Part shown: positions 23,178 through 31,307 of the stretch, in pieces | How positions within the stretch are numbered: position 1 is the stretch's first letter | Layout of the letters: each line of letters starts with the position of its first letter | Source: Lachnoclostridium sp. MSJ-17 | Lineage (GTDB): Bacteria > Bacillota > Clostridia > Oscillospirales > Acutalibacteraceae | Assembly (NCBI RefSeq): GCF_018918205.1 | Contig: NZ_JAHLQB010000083.1 | Coordinates: 1 to 40,097 of the forward strand | Reading direction: 5' to 3' | Length of the DNA stretch: 40,097 bases | The notes under the pieces: model-generated | Database searches by the model: none | Told to the model about the DNA's origin: nothing | Seen by the model: the letters and a program-made list of their open reading frames with translations, nothing else | Program-made: the position numbers and the translations under genes

Positions 23178-23837
23178 ATGAGAAAGCAAACATTTGAATT
23201 GAGAAGTATTATGAAGCGTATTATTGAAGAAACAGAAAGTAAGATAATGTCAATTCGTAAAAAGCACCCTAAAAAGAGTGAGCAGTTAACCAAAAACGAT
23301 TTCTTTATAAATCCAAAGTACAATATTGATTTTCCTGTTTCACGTTCAACGTATGATAAATACTACACATTTGCTCGAAAGAAAAACGCAAGCAGAAAAT
23401 TTAAGAGTATTGATATTGAAACGCTTTACGCTTTTTGTACTTATAACAACTGTTCTGCTGATTATTTTTTGGGGTTTATTGATACAAAAAGAAAAGAAGC
23501 CTCTGCTCCGCAAATTAGAGATGACTTCGGACTGTCGGATAATGCGATGAACACCCTGTCTGTTATAAGAAAAAACTCACCCGAAGTTAGGGGTGAGCTT
23601 TCATCTGATATAATGAATCTGATATTGGAAGATACTGAGTTTTGGGAAAAAATCAATATTCACTTGCCTTTATATATTGCTTCACTTACTGAATCAAGGA
23701 CAACAGAGGTTGATATTGATATGGCAAGATATGGATTAACTAGAGCGTTTGAAGAAATGATTGACAGAATAGCACCTGAAATAATCAAAAGCAATAATCT
23801 ACCTACTGAAAAATTGAGTACAAGTATATATATCTAA
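23178..23837 (+). CDS. Helix-turn-helix regulator of a mobile element
   Basis: This is a 219-residue protein. It begins MRKQTFELRSIMKRIIEETE (ATG 23178) and contains SRSTYDKYYTFARKKNASRK and the XRE-type end of a DNA-binding domain, FCTYNNCSADYFLGFI. The C-terminal half is helical and acidic. Such proteins are common in Clostridia conjugative elements and prophages as repressors. It is divergent from the reverse-transcriptase run and separated from it by three palindromes. Confidence 0.75.
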   Translation: MRKQTFELRSIMKRIIEETESKIMSIRKKHPKKSEQLTKNDFFINPKYNIDFPVSRSTYDKYYTFARKKNASRKFKSIDIETLYAFCTYNNCSADYFLGFIDTKRKEASAPQIRDDFGLSDNAMNTLSVIRKNSPEVRGELSSDIMNLILEDTEFWEKINIHLPLYIASLTESRTTEVDIDMARYGLTRAFEEMIDRIAPEIIKSNNLPTEKLSTSIYI

Positions 23838-23888
23838 AAAGAACAGAGGTCAGCTTATACATATAAGTACATTGCTAACCTCTGTTCT
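23838..23888. terminator. Bidirectional terminator between the regulator gene and tmRNA
   Basis: AGAACAGAGGTCAGC (23840-23854) pairs with GCTAACCTCTGTTCT (23874-23888) with one mismatch. On the minus strand the stem is followed by TTTTTAG, which suits termination after tmRNA processing. On the plus strand it ends the regulator gene. Confidence 0.75.
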
Positions 23889-23955
23889 TCTGTTAAAACC
23901 AAATCGTGACAGCGAAGCCGCCGACATAGAAATAAGGGTTTGATTTATATTGGTG

Positions 23956-24299
23956 TGGTGGAGATGGCGGGAGTCGAACCCGCGTCCGAAAAGTACTTGC
24001 CCTGACTTTCTCCGAGCGCAGTCGGTGTTTTGAATCTCCCTTACCGTGCCGCCCATCGACAGGCTACACGGCTCGGCAGCTCCTGATGTGTGACGGGAAT
24101 CGGAGCGCTTTCCCGTTCACATTTACCTCTTGTCGACGCCCCTTACGCGGCCGAGGTGCTCCGCGCAGGGACGAGCAGCTTACGCTGCTAAAGCAACTGT
24201 ATTTTTGTCAGTTATTTTAAGTTTGCGGATTTTATGGCGGTTCCGCACCGCCGCTCGCTTATCGGGGTTTGCGCTCCCCGTCGAAACCTTTACATCCCC
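23956..24299 (-). ncRNA. ssrA: tmRNA
   Basis: This is a 344-nt tmRNA. The 5' GGGGATG pairs with CATCTCC before the encoded ACCA, the T-arm reads GGTTCGACTCCCGCC, and the 5' half has the classic GGTTTCGACGGGG. By analogy with the Bacillus tmRNA (AUAACU directly before the resume codon), the resume codon is GAC, giving the tag (A)DKNTVALAA and then TAA. tmRNA rescues stalled ribosomes and works with SmpB, encoded 42 bases upstream. The GC-rich core block begins here. Confidence 0.95.
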
Positions 24300-24340
24300 A
24301 TATCGTGCGAAGCTGTATGCTTCGCAGTGAAGTTTTCTTA

Positions 24341-24799
24341 TTATCTGCCCTGCTCCTTGAGAGCGCGCTCGATATCGCGCTTTGCAGTGCGCTTTGCCAT
24401 GTCCTCGCGCTTGTCATAGAGCTTTTTGCCGCGGCACAGACCGATTTGCATCTTTACCCTGCTGCCCTTGAAATACAGGCTGATGGGGATCAGCGAATAA
24501 CCCGTCTGCTTGACGGCGCCGTAGAGCCTGTTGATTTCCTTTTTGTGCATGAGCAGTCTGCGCACGCGCATAGGGTCTCGGTTGAAAATATTGCCGTGCT
24601 CGTACGGAGAAATGTGCATTCCGTTTACAAAGATCTCGCCCTTCTCGATCGAGCACCAGCTGTCCTTTAGATTGACCCTGCCGCTGCGGATGGACTTTAC
24701 CTCAGTTCCGCACAGCTCTATTCCCGCCTCGAAGCTCTCCTCGATGAAGTAATCGTGGCGGGCTTTTTTGTTGTTGGCTATGGTTTTGAGCTCGTTCAT
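24341..24799 (-). CDS. smpB: SmpB, tmRNA-binding protein
   Basis: This 152-residue protein matches SmpB along its length: [37 protein letters not shown], and the basic tail [20 protein letters not shown] that enters the decoding site. It binds tmRNA and is needed for trans-translation. It is directly upstream of ssrA and overlaps recR by four bases (ATGA type). Confidence 0.96.
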   Translation of the reverse strand: MNELKTIANNKKARHDYFIEESFEAGIELCGTEVKSIRSGRVNLKDSWCSIEKGEIFVNGMHISPYEHGNIFNRDPMRVRRLLMHKKEINRLYGAVKQTGYSLIPISLYFKGSRVKMQIGLCRGKKLYDKREDMAKRTAKRDIERALKEQGR

Positions 24800-25398
24800 A
24801 TCTCGTTCCTGCCTTCCAGAGCCTTGGCGAGAGTGTACTCGTCGGCGTACTCGAGGTCTCCGCCCACGGGTATTCCGTAGGCGAGACGCGTGACCCTGAT
24901 TCCCATCGGCTTGAGCAGTCCAGAAATATACAGCGCCGTAGCGTCGCCCTCAACCGTCGGATTGGTAGCCATTATCACTTCGGACACGCCGCCCTGAGCA
25001 ATCCTCGCGAGAAGCTCCTTGATCGTCAGCTCCTCCGGGCCTACTCCGTTGAGCGGAGAAATCGAGCCGTGCAGCACATGATATGTGCCGCTGTACTCGT
25101 GAGTATTCTCCACCGCGGTAACGTCGCGCGGTGTTTCGACAACGCAGATAACGCTGTGGTCGCGCGACTGTGAGGCGCAGACCGGACATAGCTCTTTGTC
25201 GGTGAGGTTGCAGCAGCGGCTGCAGTAGTGTATCTTGGTGTGGGCGTCAATGACAGCCGACGCCAGCTGCTCTGCTTCTGTTTTTGACAGATTCAGTACA
25301 TAATATGCAAGGCGCTGGGCGGTTTTATGACCGATGCCGGGCATTTTTTCAAACTGCTCCACCAGATTTTCCATCGGAGCGACGTTGTACTGAGCCAT
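24796..25398 (-). CDS. recR: RecR, recombination mediator
   Basis: This is a 200-residue RecR. The helix-hairpin-helix [18 protein letters not shown] is followed by the four-cysteine zinc motif [16 protein letters not shown] and a Toprim domain starting [16 protein letters not shown], then GVGPEELTI and the C-terminal Walker-like part. It acts with RecF and RecO to load RecA at gaps. The order dnaX, ybaB, recR is conserved widely in bacteria. Confidence 0.96.
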   Translation of the reverse strand: MAQYNVAPMENLVEQFEKMPGIGHKTAQRLAYYVLNLSKTEAEQLASAVIDAHTKIHYCSRCCNLTDKELCPVCASQSRDHSVICVVETPRDVTAVENTHEYSGTYHVLHGSISPLNGVGPEELTIKELLARIAQGGVSEVIMATNPTVEGDATALYISGLLKPMGIRVTRLAYGIPVGGDLEYADEYTLAKALEGRNEI

Positions 25399-25399
25399 A

Positions 25400-25750
25400 T
25401 CAGAACATTCCCGGGATATTCAAGCCGCCCGAGATGGACTCCATTCTCTCTTCCTTTTCCTTTGCGGCGCTTCTGAGCGCTTCGTTCGCAGCAGCCATAA
25501 CGAGGTCGGCGAGCATCTCAACGTCCTCGGGGTCTACGACCTCGGGGCTGATCTCGACCTTGACAAGCTCCATCTTGCCTGTTACCGCGACCTTGACGGC
25601 TCCGCCGCCTGCCGCTGCTTCATATTCCTTGGCTTCAAGCTCTGCGGATACCGCTTCCATATCGTCCTGGAGCTTCTGCGCCTGACGCGCGAGCTGCTGG
25701 ATATTGTTTGCTCCGCCGCTGCCGTAGCCCTTGGGTAATCTTGCTTTCAT
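25400..25750 (-). CDS. ybaB: YbaB/EbfC nucleoid-associated protein
   Basis: This is a 116-residue protein. Core motif NNIQQLARQAQKLQDDMEAV, then AAGGGAVKVAVTGKMELVKV and the end with DLVMAAANEALRSAAKEKEE, fits the YbaB/EbfC family, dimeric DNA-binding proteins. The Gly-rich N-terminus is common. It lies between dnaX and recR as usual; the recR ATG follows one base after its stop. Confidence 0.93.
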   Translation of the reverse strand: MKARLPKGYGSGGANNIQQLARQAQKLQDDMEAVSAELEAKEYEAAAGGGAVKVAVTGKMELVKVEISPEVVDPEDVEMLADLVMAAANEALRSAAKEKEERMESISGGLNIPGMF

Positions 25751-25778
25751 ATCATTTACTTCCTTTCAGTTTTTCGTG

Positions 25779-27503
25779 TTAATTTTCTTCTGTATACTCA
25801 ATCCCGCTCTCGGCGAGCTTGTTCTTGAATTGCTGCAGGGGGTCTGTTTCCTCCTGCTTCTTCTCCTCCAGACGGTACGGACCGAGTCTGTACTGCTTGC
25901 CGGTGTTGGCTATTAGCGCTTCACGTATCGCGCGGCGCTTCTCGGGTATTCTGAGCATCCTGAACGCGAGGTCGCTTTCAGCCTTGATCAACAGATAATT
26001 TCCGTTTACGAACGCCTCGGAACCGCTGAGCGACGCGGCTATGCTCGCCGACGCTCCTCTGAAGCTCTCGACAAGCTCCGGCCAGTTCGGGAACGGCTTG
26101 GCTTCTCGGCTCAGAGCTACTATGTCAACCTCGCCCTGACGCTGCACGGGCTTTTGCACGGGCTTTTGCACGGGCTTTTGCACGGGCTTTTGCACGGGCT
26201 TTTGCTCAGGTTCAGGCTCAGATTGCTTTTGCGGCTCCGCGGAAGCGGCTTCCTCAGCCTTTGGCGGCTCTGCCGCAGCGCTTTTTTCTTCTGACCCGAC
26301 CGTCTCTTTGTCCTCGATCGGCATCGGCGCCGGCTGTGATGCCTGCGCGGCAACAATGCCCTTTCTCAGCGCCTGCTCGAGCGCGGTTATTCTCGCGGCG
26401 ATCGACTCGTTTGTCACGTCGAGCTCGGGTGAACAGAGCTTTACAACAGCCATCTCAAGCTCGGTGCGGTCGCCTGTTCCCTTTCCCATTCGCTGATATG
26501 CGCGCGAAAGTACGTCCATATAGAACACGATGTCCGCAAGCGAGAGATAGTCCGCCTGAGTTACGCTCTGCTCGTACTCGCTGTCGGAAAAGACGACTAT
26601 GTCGCGCGGGTTTGAGACGGATTTTATCATCATCAGCGCGCGGAAATGCGAAATCAGCTCGTCGCACAGCAGCGGCATATCCTTTGCCTCGCCGTAGAGC
26701 CTGTCGATGATTCCGAGAGCCCTTGAGGTGTTCTTGTTGATAACGCAGGAAGCGAGGTCGTAGAGATAGCCCTTGTCGGCAAGACCCGCCGCCGTACGCA
26801 CAACTTCACTGTCAACATCGCGGCTTATCGCGATACAGCGGTCGAGCAGCGACAGAGCGTCGCGCATCGCGCCGTCGGAAACAGAGGCGATCAGCATTGC
26901 CGCGGAGTCGTCGAGGGTTATGTTCTCCTGATTGGCGACATAGAGCAGTCTGTCTGCGATATCGCGCGGCGGAATGCGGTGAAAGTCGAACCGCTGACAG
27001 CGCGACTGTATCGTCAGCATGATCTTGTGGACCTCGGTCGTCGCGAGGATAAAAATCACATGGCGCGGAGGTTCCTCGAGAATTTTGAGCAAGGCGTTGA
27101 AGGACTCGGCGGTGAGCATGTGCACCTCGTCGATGATATATACCTTGTAGCGGCACTTGTAGGGCGCGCCCTGAACCTCGTCGATGATTCCGCGGATGTC
27201 GTCGATTTTGCGGTTTGACGCGGCGTCCATCTCAAAAACGTCGATAGACGTGCCGTTGTCGATCTCGCGGCAGATCTCGCACTCGCCGCAGGGACTTCCG
27301 TCCTTCGGGTCGAGGCAGTTGACAGCCTTGGCGAGAATCTTGGCGCAGGTGGTCTTTCCCGTACCGCGAGAACCTGTAAACAGATAGGCGTGGCTGATAC
27401 GGTCGTTTTTCAGCTCATTCCGAAGGGTAGTGGTGATGTGCTCCTGACCCGCGACGTCGTCGAAGGTCTTTGGCCGCCACTTCCTGTACAATGCCTGATA
27501 CAC
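25779..27503 (-). CDS. dnaX: DNA polymerase III subunit gamma/tau
   Basis: This is a 574-residue protein. The GTG at 27503, after GGAGGTGACAGC, gives the family start (M)YQALYRKWRPKTFDDV. Walker A GSRGTGKT (44-51), the four-cysteine zinc segment CLDPKDGSPCGECEIC, DEVHML (Walker B) and the sensor SRCQRFDF are intact. The C-terminal linker holds five KPVQ repeats, coded by an exact 12-base tandem repeat. It is the clamp-loader ATPase. A terminator of the SRP RNA lies 21 bases before its start. Confidence 0.95.
   Translation of the reverse strand: MYQALYRKWRPKTFDDVAGQEHITTTLRNELKNDRISHAYLFTGSRGTGKTTCAKILAKAVNCLDPKDGSPCGECEICREIDNGTSIDVFEMDAASNRKIDDIRGIIDEVQGAPYKCRYKVYIIDEVHMLTAESFNALLKILEEPPRHVIFILATTEVHKIMLTIQSRCQRFDFHRIPPRDIADRLLYVANQENITLDDSAAMLIASVSDGAMRDALSLLDRCIAISRDVDSEVVRTAAGLADKGYLYDLASCVINKNTSRALGIIDRLYGEAKDMPLLCDELISHFRALMMIKSVSNPRDIVVFSDSEYEQSVTQADYLSLADIVFYMDVLSRAYQRMGKGTGDRTELEMAVVKLCSPELDVTNESIAARITALEQALRKGIVAAQASQPAPMPIEDKETVGSEEKSAAAEPPKAEEAASAEPQKQSEPEPEQKPVQKPVQKPVQKPVQKPVQRQGEVDIVALSREAKPFPNWPELVESFRGASASIAASLSGSEAFVNGNYLLIKAESDLAFRMLRIPEKRRAIREALIANTGKQYRLGPYRLEEKKQEETDPLQQFKNKLAESGIEYTEEN
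26144..26203 (-). repeat. Five exact 12-base tandem repeats in dnaX
   Basis: The plus-strand unit GCACGGGCTTTT occurs five times in a row and codes for KPVQ repeated in the linker of the gamma/tau subunit. Number of units may vary by slippage without shifting the frame. Confidence 0.95.
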
Positions 27504-27523
27504 GCTGTCACCTCCGCTGAATA

Positions 27524-27556
27524 GAAAAAGCAAGCCGTCTGCCGAATGATGACGGC
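27524..27556 (-). terminator. Terminator of the SRP RNA
   Basis: GCCGTC pairs with GACGGC on the minus strand, followed by TTGCTTTTTC. It lies between the SRP RNA and dnaX. dnaX would then depend on read-through or a weak promoter in this gap. Confidence 0.7.
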
Positions 27557-27557
27557 G

Positions 27558-27687
27558 GCGTGCAAATAAGAGAACGACAGACTGACTGTATCGCATCGGA
27601 AACACTGCTTAATGCTGCTCGGTTCCCCGCCTGACATGGTTCACAGGCCCCAATCGCACAGGGCCTGCCGCTCGCTTATTTGCACGC
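27558..27687 (-). ncRNA. ffs: Small signal recognition particle RNA
   Basis: This is an RNA of about 130 nt closed by a 13-bp terminal stem, GCGTGCAAATAAG with CTTATTTGCACGC. The Ffh-binding part reads GTGAACCATGTCAGG, then CGG-GGAA-CCG (the GGAA tetraloop), then AGCAGCATTAAG, as in all bacterial SRP RNAs. It is the short form: no room for the Alu domain of the 270-nt Bacillus type. It has its own promoter upstream and a terminator downstream. Confidence 0.9.
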
Positions 27688-27710
27688 GTTGACTGCTTGC
27701 GTCTTTTTTT

Positions 27711-27739
27711 ATTATAACATAGATATTTCAGAAAATCAA
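27711..27739 (-). promoter_or_regulatory. Promoter of the SRP RNA
   Basis: TTGATT (27734-27739), 17 bases, TATAAT (27711-27716) on the minus strand, about 25 bases before the 5' end of the SRP RNA. Confidence 0.8.
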
Positions 27740-27786
27740 GTATTTTTGTTATTATTGCCCGGCAACATCATTTACTGTCAGTTTAT

Positions 27787-27858
27787 CCGTAGAGGAGCCT
27801 CTTGCGGGCTCCCGGAGACGTGCACGTTCCCGGACGGTCACAAGGGCTGTCCCTACGG
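27787..27858. repeat. 72-base palindromic intergenic element
   Basis: The element runs from CCGTAG to CTACGG. Inside are GAGCC/GGCTC and GGAC/GTCC hairpins and a central ACGTGCACGT. GTAGGGACAGCCC-type ends like these are familiar from short interspersed elements in gut Clostridia. It lies between the SRP RNA promoter and the PAP2 gene. Only one copy is visible in this window. Confidence 0.55.
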
Positions 27859-27904
27859 AATAATCTATGGTTTTCGGGAAAAATCAAATTCTGTTGCCGC
27901 AGTA

Positions 27905-28477
27905 TTACGCCGCATTCTTCTTTTTGCCGATGCTTTCGATCTTTTTGTCGATCTTTGTCTTTTTGAAGATAAACATCACAATGAGCGCGGCGATAGTGCC
28001 TATAGCCATGCCCGCGAGGACGTCCGTCGGAAAGTGGACGTAATTATAAAGCCGCGAGAACGCTATCAGCACGGCGAGAACGTATGCCGAAATACCAAAC
28101 GCGCGTCTTTCCCTGACAGCGATAATCAGCGCCGACGAGAACGCCGCTATGGTGTGTCCCGACGGGAAGCTGTAGCCCGACGGCGCGACTATGTTAAGCG
28201 TGATGTCGGTGTTGATAATGAACGGACGCGGACGGCATACGAGGAATTTCAGTCCGTATTCTCCCATAAACAGTCCGAGCAGAAGCGCCGCGAGAGTGAT
28301 GACTCCCGTAACGCGCGTCTTGCGGAAAAACAGCATTATCAGTCCGATGATTATCCAGACCGCTCCCTTGTCGCCCATATAGCTGAACACGAGCATCACC
28401 GGGTCGAGAACGAAGTTTTTGATCGCCGCCTGAATAAAATCCAGAATGGCAAAGTCGATCGAATATATCAATTCCAT
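27905..28477 (-). CDS. PAP2 family membrane phosphatase
   Basis: This is a 190-residue membrane protein with about five hydrophobic segments. The three phosphatase motifs are present: KFLVCRPRPF, YSFPSGHTIAAF and SRLYNYVHFPTDVLAG. It probably removes phosphate from undecaprenyl pyrophosphate or phosphatidic acid, recycling the wall-lipid carrier. It follows hflX by 11 bases and is likely co-transcribed. Confidence 0.9.
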   Translation of the reverse strand: MELIYSIDFAILDFIQAAIKNFVLDPVMLVFSYMGDKGAVWIIIGLIMLFFRKTRVTGVITLAALLLGLFMGEYGLKFLVCRPRPFIINTDITLNIVAPSGYSFPSGHTIAAFSSALIIAVRERRAFGISAYVLAVLIAFSRLYNYVHFPTDVLAGMAIGTIAALIVMFIFKKTKIDKKIESIGKKKNAA

Positions 28478-28488
28478 TAAATCGCTCC

Positions 28489-29736
28489 TTATTTTTCGTA
28501 TTTCGAGAGCTTTGAGTACAATTTCTCGTCCGCGATAGCCTCGACCTCTACTCCGTCGGCGGTGTATTCCTCTGAGAGCAGCGTGCCCCTGTCGCGTATC
28601 TCGCTTACGATACCCGCGTCCGCGAACGGAATGAGCAGGCTCACGCGCTTCATGCGGACGGGCAGGTTCCTTTCGATAGCGTCGAGCAGCCTGTCAATGC
28701 CTTCGCCGGTCTTTGCGCTTATCCTCACGCAGTTCTCAAACTCCAGAGGAATCACGTTTCCGTCGAGCAGATCGCACTTGTTGAGCACGGTGATTATCGG
28801 TCTGTCCTGAGCGCCTAGGGATTCGAGCAGGTCGTTAGTCACACTGAGGTGAACCCTAGCCTCCTCGCTCGAGGCGTCGCAGAGGTTGATGATAATATCC
28901 GACTGCGCGGCTTCCTCGAGGGTCGAGCGGAAAGCGTCGACAAGGTGGTGCGGCAGTCTGCGGACAAGACCTACGGTGTCGATGAGCATTACCGAAACGC
29001 CGCTCGGGAGCTTCAAGGCGCGCGAGGTCGGGTCGAGAGTCGCGAACAGCTTGTCCTGCGCGAGTACTCCCGCGTCGGTGAGGGTGTTCATAAGGGTGGA
29101 CTTGCCGGCGTTTGTGTAGCCGACGATGGCGCAGGTGATGACTCCGTCCTTCTCGCGGCGGCGGCGCAGCATACTGCGGTGCTTTTCGACCTCGGAGAGC
29201 TCCTCCTTGAGCGTTTCCATGCGGCGGCGGATATGACGGCGGTCGGTTTCGATCTTCGTTTCACCGGGACCTCTCGTGCCGATACCGCCTCCGAGACGCG
29301 ACATCTCTATTCCCTTACCGGTAAGCCGCGGCAAGAGGTACTTGAGCTGCGCGAGCTCTACCTGCAGCTTGCCCTCCTTTGAACGGGCGCGCTGAGCGAA
29401 GATATCGAGAATCAGCGTCGTGCGGTCGATAACGCGCACGTCGGTGAAGTTTTCAATGTTTTTTATCTGAGTCGGACTCAGCTCGCTGTCAACGACGATC
29501 AGATCGAGCTCCTGAGCCTCGCAGAGCTCTTTTATTTCGATAAGCTTTCCCGAGCCGACAAAGGTCGCGCTCTCGGGTCGCTGCAGCTTCTGTGTGAGGG
29601 TAAACTCAGGCTCCGCTCCCGCGCTCTTTACAAGCTCCTCGAGCTCACAGAGAGAGGCTTCTGCGTCAAAGTCACCCGTATCTACGCTGACAAGCAGCGC
29701 GCGTGTGATTTTTTCTTCGTTTTCTATCATAGCCAT
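28489..29736 (-). CDS. hflX: HflX ribosome-associated GTPase
   Basis: This is a 415-residue protein. The HflX N-terminal domain (GSGKLIEIKELCEAQELDLI) carries the glycine-rich linker GRGGGIGTRGPGETKIE-like segment (seen as SRLGGGIGTRGPGETKIETD). The G domain follows with G1 GYTNAGKST, G3 DTVGLVRRLP and G4 NKCD. HflX splits and rescues ribosomes under heat or antibiotic stress. It starts at 29736 behind AAAGGAAA. Confidence 0.95.
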   Translation of the reverse strand: MAMIENEEKITRALLVSVDTGDFDAEASLCELEELVKSAGAEPEFTLTQKLQRPESATFVGSGKLIEIKELCEAQELDLIVVDSELSPTQIKNIENFTDVRVIDRTTLILDIFAQRARSKEGKLQVELAQLKYLLPRLTGKGIEMSRLGGGIGTRGPGETKIETDRRHIRRRMETLKEELSEVEKHRSMLRRRREKDGVITCAIVGYTNAGKSTLMNTLTDAGVLAQDKLFATLDPTSRALKLPSGVSVMLIDTVGLVRRLPHHLVDAFRSTLEEAAQSDIIINLCDASSEEARVHLSVTNDLLESLGAQDRPIITVLNKCDLLDGNVIPLEFENCVRISAKTGEGIDRLLDAIERNLPVRMKRVSLLIPFADAGIVSEIRDRGTLLSEEYTADGVEVEAIADEKLYSKLSKYEK

Positions 29737-29769
29737 AAGATTTATTTCCTTTATTATTTAAAAATATTA

Positions 29770-29798
29770 TTTACTATTCAATTATAAAGTAGTATAAT
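29770..29798 (+). promoter_or_regulatory. Promoter of the nadB-nadC genes
   Basis: TTTACT (29770-29775), 17 bases, TATAAT (29793-29798), about 43 bases before the nadB ATG. No NiaR- or NrtR-like operator was recognised. Confidence 0.7.
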
Positions 29799-29840
29799 AT
29801 AAATTTGGAAGAATGTAAATATATTTTTTGAGGTAACCAT

Positions 29841-31307
29841 ATGGATAAACGATACGACGCGGTCATTGTCGGCACAGGCGCGGCAGGTCTGTACGCCGCG
29901 CTCAGCTTTCCCGAGAGCGTCAGCGTGCTGCTGATTTCAAAGCGCGAGCTGCCCCTTTCCAACTCCTCCCTCGCACAGGGCGGCGTTGCCTGCGTGCTCG
30001 ACACCGTACACGATAACTACAAGCTGCATATCAACGACACGCTCGTCGCGGGCAAGTACAAGAACACGCTTTCCGCCGTTGAAAAGCTCGTCAAGGAAGG
30101 TCCTGCGGACGTTCTGCGCACAAAGGAGCTCGGCGTTGACTACGACCTCAACCCCGACGGCACTATGTGCAAAACGCTTGAGGCGGGTCACAGCCGCCAC
30201 CGCATTGTCCACCACAAGGACTCTACCGGCAAGGCTATTGTAGACACGCTGATCGAACAGGTCAAAAAGCTTCCTAACGTCGATATTCTCGACAACGCCC
30301 TGCTCTATTCCATGCACAAGACGTTCGGCGGCTTCTATCTGAGCGTGCTCAAGGACGGAAAGAGCCTGTACTACGGCTGCAACTACTGCCTGCTCGCCAC
30401 GGGCGGCATCGGCAGAGTCTATCAGTATACCACGAACTCCGCGATAGCGACCGGCGACGGCATCGCATTCGCGTACATGCTCGGAGCGAAGATCCGCAAT
30501 CTCTCGCGCGTTCAGTTCCACCCCACGGCGTTTGCCGCGGAAGCAAACCGTGAACGCTTCCTGATTTCGGAGGCGGTCAGAGGTGAGGGGGCCGTTCTTC
30601 TCAACTGCAACGGAGAGCGCTTTGCCCACAACTACGACAAACGCGGCGAGCTTGCTCCGAGAGACGTTGTTTCAAACGCTATCGCTCGCGAGGCTCTCAG
30701 GACAAACAGCGAGAAGTTCTATCTCGACATCACACACAAGCCCGCGGACTTTATTAAGAGCCGCTTCCCGATGATCTACGCGAAGTGCCTTGAGGAGGGA
30801 ATCGACATCACAAAGGAGTGGATCCCGGTCTATCCCTGTCAGCATTATCTGATGGGCGGCATCGACGTAAATCTGCACTCGGAGACCTCTATCGACGGAC
30901 TTTACGCGGCGGGCGAATGCGCCCACACAGGCGTTCACGGCGCGAACAGACTCGCGAGCAACTCACTGCTCGAGGCTCTCGTCTATTCGAGAACAGCCGC
31001 CGAGGACATCACGCGCAAGCTGCAAAAATACGGCAGAAAGCCGCTCGGTCTTGAGCCGGCTCACCGTCCGATAACCGGCAAAAAAATGCCGTCGGGCTTC
31101 CGCTCACAGATACGCTCGATTTTGCAGGATACATACTTTGTTCTCCCCAAGCCCGAAAAGTACGACGAGAGCTACAAAAGGGTCGAGGAGATAATAAAAC
31201 AGCTTTTCGGCGAGTACTATGAAATTTCGTCCGACCTCGTTGAAGCGAAAAGCATCGCGGTTGTCGCGAGCATAATTCTGGACGAAGTACGGGAGGGTCA
31301 GGCATGA
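29841..31307 (+). CDS. nadB: L-aspartate oxidase
   Basis: This 488-residue flavoprotein has the FAD dinucleotide fold IVGTGAAGLYAAL (9-21), then NSSLAQGGVACVL, the active-site HRIVHHKDSTGKAI, the QFHPTAF segment and the second FAD motif HGANRLASNSLLEALVYS. It oxidises aspartate to iminoaspartate for quinolinate synthesis. It overlaps nadC by four bases. No nadA (quinolinate synthase) follows, so that gene must lie elsewhere. Confidence 0.93.
   Translation: MDKRYDAVIVGTGAAGLYAALSFPESVSVLLISKRELPLSNSSLAQGGVACVLDTVHDNYKLHINDTLVAGKYKNTLSAVEKLVKEGPADVLRTKELGVDYDLNPDGTMCKTLEAGHSRHRIVHHKDSTGKAIVDTLIEQVKKLPNVDILDNALLYSMHKTFGGFYLSVLKDGKSLYYGCNYCLLATGGIGRVYQYTTNSAIATGDGIAFAYMLGAKIRNLSRVQFHPTAFAAEANRERFLISEAVRGEGAVLLNCNGERFAHNYDKRGELAPRDVVSNAIAREALRTNSEKFYLDITHKPADFIKSRFPMIYAKCLEEGIDITKEWIPVYPCQHYLMGGIDVNLHSETSIDGLYAAGECAHTGVHGANRLASNSLLEALVYSRTAAEDITRKLQKYGRKPLGLEPAHRPITGKKMPSGFRSQIRSILQDTYFVLPKPEKYDESYKRVEEIIKQLFGEYYEISSDLVEAKSIAVVASIILDEVREGQA

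Noticed and set aside
23009..23323. 104-codon hydrophobic ORF on the minus strand
   Set aside because: It is antisense to the regulator gene, has no ribosome site and lies across the operator region.
23956..23990. Possible attachment-site duplication of the tmRNA 3' end
   Set aside because: No second copy of the T-arm/acceptor sequence was found elsewhere in the window.
24205..24235. tmRNA tag starting at the GCA codon
   Set aside because: That frame reads four codons and then TAA; the GAC resume codon after AUAACU gives a proper tag ending in ALAA.
26144..26203. CRISPR-like array
   Set aside because: The 12-base units are directly adjacent, without spacers, and code in frame within dnaX.
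29937..30629. 230-codon minus-strand ORF inside nadB
   Set aside because: It mirrors the GC-rich coding pattern of nadB and has no family features.
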